Assembly: GCF_048006345.1 (NCBI RefSeq)
Contig: NZ_CP180351.1
Span: 3,596,001-3,660,000 of the forward strand
Origin: Marivita sp030148515
GTDB lineage: Bacteria > Pseudomonadota > Alphaproteobacteria > Rhodobacterales > Rhodobacteraceae
DNA: 64,000 bases
Direction: 5' to 3'
In this document: positions 60,737-64,000 of the stretch, one piece after another
Layout: every line of letters starts with the position of its first letter
How positions within the stretch are numbered: position 1 is the stretch's first letter
The notes under the pieces: model-generated
The model's input: only the letters and a program-made list of their open reading frames with translations
What the model was told of the DNA's origin: nothing
The model's database searches: none
Made by a program: the position numbers and the translations under genes

Positions 60737-61146
60737 GCATGCTTGACGACATCGGTGGTGAGCAAAAGCTGCGCGATCTTGTCGAGTTGTTCTACGATCT
60801 GGTCGAGACCCTTCCTGAAGGGTCTAATTTGCGACGCCTGCACGCCCGGGGTCACGGAGTGCCCCATGCCCGCGTCGAGCAGTTCAATTTCCTGAGCGGG
60901 TTCATGGGCGGTCGGGCCTATTACCAAGAAAAGCACGGGCATATGGATGTGAAACTGATGCATGCCCATGTGCCAATTCGACGGGCAGACGCTGAAAACT
61001 GGCTGATCTGTATGCGAACGGCGTTGGCTGAAGAAGCGCACGCTGGGCCTCATATCGACAAACTGAATGCAGCCTTTGAACGGGTTGCGATGGTATTGAT
61101 CAACAAGGTACCCGATTGGGAAGACCATTTGGCGGCGTCGGGATGA
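60733..61146 (+). CDS. Group II truncated haemoglobin
   Basis: A 137-aa haem protein with the 2-on-2 globin signature. MLDDIGGEQKLRDLVELFYDLV carries the B10 Tyr, then FNFLSGFMGGRAYYQEKHGHMDVKLMHAHVPI, where the proximal His lies in the KLMHAH region, and ENWLICMRTALAE with the Trp of group II proteins. It could bind O2 or NO. The start ATGA overlap at 60733 couples it to the small exported protein. Its place between tdm and tmm may relate to O2 supply for, or reactive by-products of, Tmm; this is inference. Confidence 0.82.
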   Translation: MSMLDDIGGEQKLRDLVELFYDLVETLPEGSNLRRLHARGHGVPHARVEQFNFLSGFMGGRAYYQEKHGHMDVKLMHAHVPIRRADAENWLICMRTALAEEAHAGPHIDKLNAAFERVAMVLINKVPDWEDHLAASG

Positions 61147-61574
61147 AACCGCATTTTGTGGCAGGGCTGATCTTTTTGCTGTCCGTTGGGTCAGCTGCCG
61201 AGGCCGATATGTGTGAAAAGACCCTGACACTCGGCACCAGCAACGCCGATCTCACTTTGACCCTTCCGGGCACCGAGAAGTCCACAAAGTGCACGCGATC
61301 ATTGGTTCTGTCTGGAGGATCACAGGTGCATTGTGGGTGGGCGTTTAAATACCGCGCCCCCGAAGCGACCGCAGCCTTCGAACGTCTTGTCAGTACGGTG
61401 GCCGACTGTCTTGGGACCGAAGCCAGCATGACGGCTGATCAGGACGTGAACCACCCAGATTTTTACGATCTCCAGACCTTTCAATCGAAAGGCCGGGAGA
61501 TCGGAGTATCGCTCAAGGACAAGGCGGGCCTGTCAGAGACCTACGTTTTCCTCAGAATTGCGGTATCAGACTAA
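61143..61574 (+). CDS. Exported protein of unknown function, last gene of the tdm operon
   Basis: A 143-aa protein with a clear signal peptide (MKPHFVAGLIFLLSVGSAAEA before DMCEK). Four cysteines (MCEKTL, KCTRSL, HCGWAF, DCLG) could form two disulfides in the periplasm. No named family recognised. ATG 61143 overlaps the globin stop. Its stop lies one base from the convergent tmm stop, so the two transcripts must meet without a terminator. Confidence 0.75.
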   Translation: MKPHFVAGLIFLLSVGSAAEADMCEKTLTLGTSNADLTLTLPGTEKSTKCTRSLVLSGGSQVHCGWAFKYRAPEATAAFERLVSTVADCLGTEASMTADQDVNHPDFYDLQTFQSKGREIGVSLKDKAGLSETYVFLRIAVSD

Positions 61575-61575
61575 C

Positions 61576-62910
61576 TCAGTTCTGAAGATAGACCTCAAGG
61601 CTGTCGTCCAATGCATCCTTCCAAGGGGTGTGGTGCAATGGAGCCATCGTTCCCGTGATGACGGATTTGTAGGCGTTGTTGCGGAATCCCATGATGTCCG
61701 CCTTCTTGTGCCCTTTCCATTCCTTGAACGCCTTGCATGCCCCCTCGACATCAAAGTCGGGGTAGTCTGTTTCTGAGATCAGTTCCTTCGTGTAGTCGCC
61801 CTGATACCAGATGCAGGCATAGTCATCTTCAAGCGCTGCTTCCGCCGCTTTGCGGGCATCCACGTCGGCCACCATGGTTGCGTGATCGGGCAGGGCGATC
61901 CGGCCCATGATCACGTCCCGCACCCACCAGGCTTGGGCATCGAACATGTTGAAGGTGAACCACTGGTCCTGCATCCCAAGATAGAACAGGTCCGGCTCGT
62001 GTACGTACGTGGTGCCTTTGTAGAGATCGTTCGAGGCCAGAACGTTCGGTGTCTTGAGACGCAGACTGTCCGGTAGGAACGGGAAGTGGTGCTTGTACCC
62101 TGTACACAGGATCACCGCGTCGACATCCCGGCTGCTTCCGTCCTTGAAATGCGCTGTCTTGCCGTCCACCTTGGTCAGCAGGGGCACTTCTTTCCAGTTG
62201 TCCGGCCATTTGTAGCCCATGGGCGCGGTGCGGTGGCTGACAGTGATGCTATTGGCGCCGTATTTCCAAAGCTGCGAGCCGATGTCTTCGGCTGAATAAG
62301 ACGTACCGACGATCAGGACGTCCTTGCCCACAAATTCCATTGCGTCCCGGAAATCATGGGCATGCAGCACGCGGCCCTTGAAGGTGTCGAAGCCATCGAA
62401 ATGGGGCACATTCGGAGTGCTGAAATGGCCCGTCGCGACGATCACATGGTCAAAGTGCTCTGTGTATGTGTGATCTTCGGGCAGGTGGCAGACCGTTACA
62501 TTGAACCCGGTATCGGTCTTTTCGACCCACCGGACCGTCGTTTCAAACCGGATCCAATCGCGCACACCTGCTTTTTCTACGCGCCCCTGAATGTAGTCGA
62601 AAAGGACGGCTCGGGGCGGATACGATGCGATCTGCTTTCCGAAATGCTCTTCAAAGCTGTAGTCAGCGAATTCCAGACCTTCCTTGGGGCCATTCGACCA
62701 CAGGTACCTATACATGGAGCCATGGACCGGCTCCCCGTATTGATCCAGACCTGTCCGCCACGTGTAGTTCCAAAGTCCGCCCCAGTTGGCTTGTTTCTCG
62801 AAGCAGACGACTTCCGGAATTTCGGCGCCCTTGGCCTGTGCTGACTGAAACGCGCGCAGCTGTGCAAGGCCTGATGGCCCGGCCCCCAAAACAGCAATTC
62901 GCTTGGTCAT
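61576..62910 (-). CDS. tmm: Trimethylamine monooxygenase Tmm
   Basis: FAD- and NADPH-dependent bacterial flavin monooxygenase that oxidises TMA (and often dimethyl sulfide or other tertiary amines) to the N-oxide. The 444-aa protein shows the FAD site VLGAGPSG, CFEKQANWGGLWNYTWRTG, MYRYLWSNGPKE, the FMO fingerprint FKGRVLHAHDF, the NADPH site VGTSYSAEDIGSQ and IMGFRNNAYKSVITGTMAPLHHTPW. This agrees closely with the Roseobacter Tmm sequence I recall. AAAGGAAC precedes ATG 62910. A perfect palindrome lies 33-46 bp upstream (62943-62956). It converges on the tdm operon. Confidence 0.95.
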   Translation of the reverse strand: MTKRIAVLGAGPSGLAQLRAFQSAQAKGAEIPEVVCFEKQANWGGLWNYTWRTGLDQYGEPVHGSMYRYLWSNGPKEGLEFADYSFEEHFGKQIASYPPRAVLFDYIQGRVEKAGVRDWIRFETTVRWVEKTDTGFNVTVCHLPEDHTYTEHFDHVIVATGHFSTPNVPHFDGFDTFKGRVLHAHDFRDAMEFVGKDVLIVGTSYSAEDIGSQLWKYGANSITVSHRTAPMGYKWPDNWKEVPLLTKVDGKTAHFKDGSSRDVDAVILCTGYKHHFPFLPDSLRLKTPNVLASNDLYKGTTYVHEPDLFYLGMQDQWFTFNMFDAQAWWVRDVIMGRIALPDHATMVADVDARKAAEAALEDDYACIWYQGDYTKELISETDYPDFDVEGACKAFKEWKGHKKADIMGFRNNAYKSVITGTMAPLHHTPWKDALDDSLEVYLQN

Positions 62911-62937
62911 CGTACAGTTCCTTTTTGTGAAAGCATC

Positions 62938-62961
62938 GTCACTTCATTGCAATGAAATCAC
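62938..62961. promoter_or_regulatory. Palindromic operator candidate upstream of tmm
   Basis: A perfect 14-bp palindrome TTCATTGCAATGAA (62943-62956) extends outward to 24 bp with 20 symmetric positions. It lies between the tmm start and the divergent small membrane-protein gene at 63075, so one regulator could control both. The regulator is unknown. Confidence 0.65.
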
Positions 62962-63074
62962 CACTATAAGTCAACTATTTTTCTTTTCGGTAAAATGACT
63001 TTGGTGCAGTTCGCCTGTTGGAGAGGCCGAAATTTGCAGATAGCCTTGACGTCAAATGAATGAGAGGCAGGCGC

Positions 63075-63473
63075 ATGGCAAAGGACAAACCTCATTTCAG
63101 TTTCTGGATCGTCGCTGCGGCGGGTCTCGTCTGGAATCTGATGGGGTGCTTGAACTTCATCACGCAAACAAACCCGGAAAACGTCGCTCGGATGCCCGAA
63201 ATCTACCAGGTGATCATCGCGGGACGACCGACATGGGCAACAATCGCCTTTGCGTTTGCGGTTTTTGGCGGTGCTGTCGGGTGCATCCTTATGTTGATGC
63301 GCCGTCAGATGGCGTTCCCCGTCCTTGCGGTATCTTTTGCGGGGATCGTCGTAACCGCGTGGTTCACGTTCAGTATTGTTGGGCTCGTGCCTGCAATGCT
63401 CTTGTCGATCCTCGTCGGTGCGGCCTTGCTTTGGTACGCGTCTATCGTGCGCCGATTTAACTGGCTCCGATAA
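63075..63473 (+). CDS. Small four-helix membrane protein of unknown function
   Basis: A 132-aa integral membrane protein with four hydrophobic segments (about 12-30, 55-76, 82-102, 104-122). The start MAKDKPHFSFWIVAAAGLVWNLMGCLNFITQTNPENVARMPEIYQ is distinctive: the conserved-looking WNLMGCLNF in helix 1 recurs in small proteobacterial proteins without a described function. GAGAGG precedes ATG 63075; an ATG at 63060 is possible but would be non-standard. It is divergent from tmm and ends just before gmaS, with a terminator between. Confidence 0.75.
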   Translation: MAKDKPHFSFWIVAAAGLVWNLMGCLNFITQTNPENVARMPEIYQVIIAGRPTWATIAFAFAVFGGAVGCILMLMRRQMAFPVLAVSFAGIVVTAWFTFSIVGLVPAMLLSILVGAALLWYASIVRRFNWLR

Positions 63474-63484
63474 GGAAGGCGACT

Positions 63485-63519
63485 GGCCTGCGCACGGCAT
63501 CGCTGCGCAGGCCTTTTTT
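63485..63519 (+). terminator. Terminator of the small membrane-protein gene
   Basis: GGCCTGCGCA (63485-63494) pairs with TGCGCAGGCC (63504-63513) in a 10-bp stem, followed by TTTTTT. It is the strongest terminator in this half of the window and separates the plus-strand gene from the convergent gmaS. Confidence 0.92.
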
Positions 63520-63520
63520 G

Positions 63521-64000
63521 TTAGATATCCAGCGTGTTCGCCTTTTCCCAAGTCGAGAAGTGGGAGGCGTAGTCGTTCCACTCTTCGTGCTTCAACTTGA
63601 GGTAAGCGGCCGAGAATTCTTTGCCCATCGCCTCTTTAAGGCCTTCGTCCTTGTCGTACGCACGAAGCGCATCGAGCATGTTCAAAGGCAGTTTCGGCGC
63701 ATCCGTGACCGTGTGGCCTTCGGAATACATGTCGATATCGTGCCGCTTGCCCGGATCAGCTTTTGAGCGGATGCCCGATAGACCTGCGGCAATGATAACC
63801 GCCTGCAATAGATATGGGTTGGCCGCACCGTCGGGCAGGCGCAGTTCAAACCGGCCGGGTCCGGGGACGCGAACCATGTGGGTCCGGTTGTTCCCTGTCC
63901 ATGTGACGGAATTCGGAGCCCAAGTGGCACCCGAGGTGGTGCGCGGTGCGTTGATCCGTTTGTAGCTGTTTACGGTCGGGTTTGTGATCGCCGCAAGCGC
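63521..64000 (-). CDS. gmaS: Gamma-glutamylmethylamide synthetase GmaS, C-terminal part (partial)
   Basis: Only the last 159 codons are in the window; the gene continues past base 64000. GmaS makes gamma-glutamylmethylamide from methylamine, glutamate and ATP, opening the indirect methylamine pathway. The glutamine-synthetase-fold signatures are visible: NPTVNSYKRINAPRTTSGATW near the window edge, then SVTWTGNNRTHMVRVPG and RFELRLPDGAANPYLLQAVI. The tail ends EEWNDYASHFSTWEKANTLDI, as in glutamine synthetase-like GmaS. The choice of GmaS over GlnA rests on these features and on tmm/tdm nearby. Confidence 0.85.
   Translation of the reverse strand, partial: ALAAITNPTVNSYKRINAPRTTSGATWAPNSVTWTGNNRTHMVRVPGPGRFELRLPDGAANPYLLQAVIIAAGLSGIRSKADPGKRHDIDMYSEGHTVTDAPKLPLNMLDALRAYDKDEGLKEAMGKEFSAAYLKLKHEEWNDYASHFSTWEKANTLDI

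Noticed and set aside
1..64000. CRISPR arrays, rRNA genes, prophage or integrase genes
   Set aside because: No regularly spaced repeats, rRNA signature sequences, phage structural genes or tyrosine/serine recombinase motifs were seen on either strand.

Overview
The window looks like chromosomal DNA of a marine Rhodobacteraceae (Roseobacter-group alphaproteobacterium). It is GC-rich and densely coding. It carries markers typical of that family: the divergent RegB / SenC-RegA redox system, a tsaE-amgK-murU-addB-addA-trxA operon, hslVU, the tsaD/hemD/mitofilin-like/hemY block, and trimethylamine genes (tmm, tdm, gmaS). Assignments rest on reading motifs and gene order by eye; no database search was run.

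Layout. 1-4257: end of a peptide/nickel-type ABC importer operon (permease, double ATPase, Tat-exported binding protein) closed by a terminator. 4325-6666: hslU, hslV and trxA on the minus strand. 6715-15157: addA, addB, murU, amgK and tsaE, almost all coupled by 4-8 bp overlaps. 15209-19571: PAS protein and regB, divergent from senC-regA. 19568-20649: GNAT acetyltransferase and HD hydrolase. 20774-22162: ahcY and its terminator. 22250-26273: an acquired segment with a 7TM-DISM histidine kinase, a NarL/LuxR-type regulator and an IS5-family element. It lies between two 90-bp copies of the ahcY terminator region. 26496-27353: an orphan NlpC/P60-like protein. 27483-35669: housekeeping genes (LysM/BON, DUF2853, DUF1761, EVE, YciI, gpsA, tsaD, hemD, mitofilin-like, hemY). 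35745-35820: tRNA-Thr(CGT).

36070-49340 is a catabolic block that starts directly downstream of the tRNA. It has a MarR-type regulator, a TRAP transporter, a broken 5-oxoprolinase remnant, an AraC regulator, and an operon made of a GH4 alpha-galacturonidase (CHEV motif), a complete sugar ABC importer, a GH28 polygalacturonase and a GH105 unsaturated uronyl hydrolase. None of the three glycosidases has a visible signal peptide. The logic is import of short pectin/rhamnogalacturonan oligosaccharides followed by intracellular depolymerisation.

49603-64000 is a one-carbon/methylamine block: fused FdsGB and FdsA formate dehydrogenase, formate-THF ligase (fhs), folD, an EamA transporter, tdm (TMAO demethylase) with two small exported proteins and a truncated haemoglobin in a translationally coupled chain, convergent tmm (TMA monooxygenase), a small membrane protein, and the C-terminal part of gmaS at the window edge. 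Read as a pathway: TMA to TMAO (Tmm), TMAO to dimethylamine plus a C1 unit (Tdm), the C1 unit oxidised through THF (FolD, Fhs) to formate and then CO2 with NADH gain (Fds). GmaS handles the monomethylamine released further down the pathway.

The most interesting points are the duplicated ahcY terminator bracketing an acquired two-component module whose edge coincides with an IS end, the orphan NlpC/P60-like protein, strong palindromes upstream of tmm and of the TRAP operon, and the compact TMA-to-CO2 gene line with an embedded globin.
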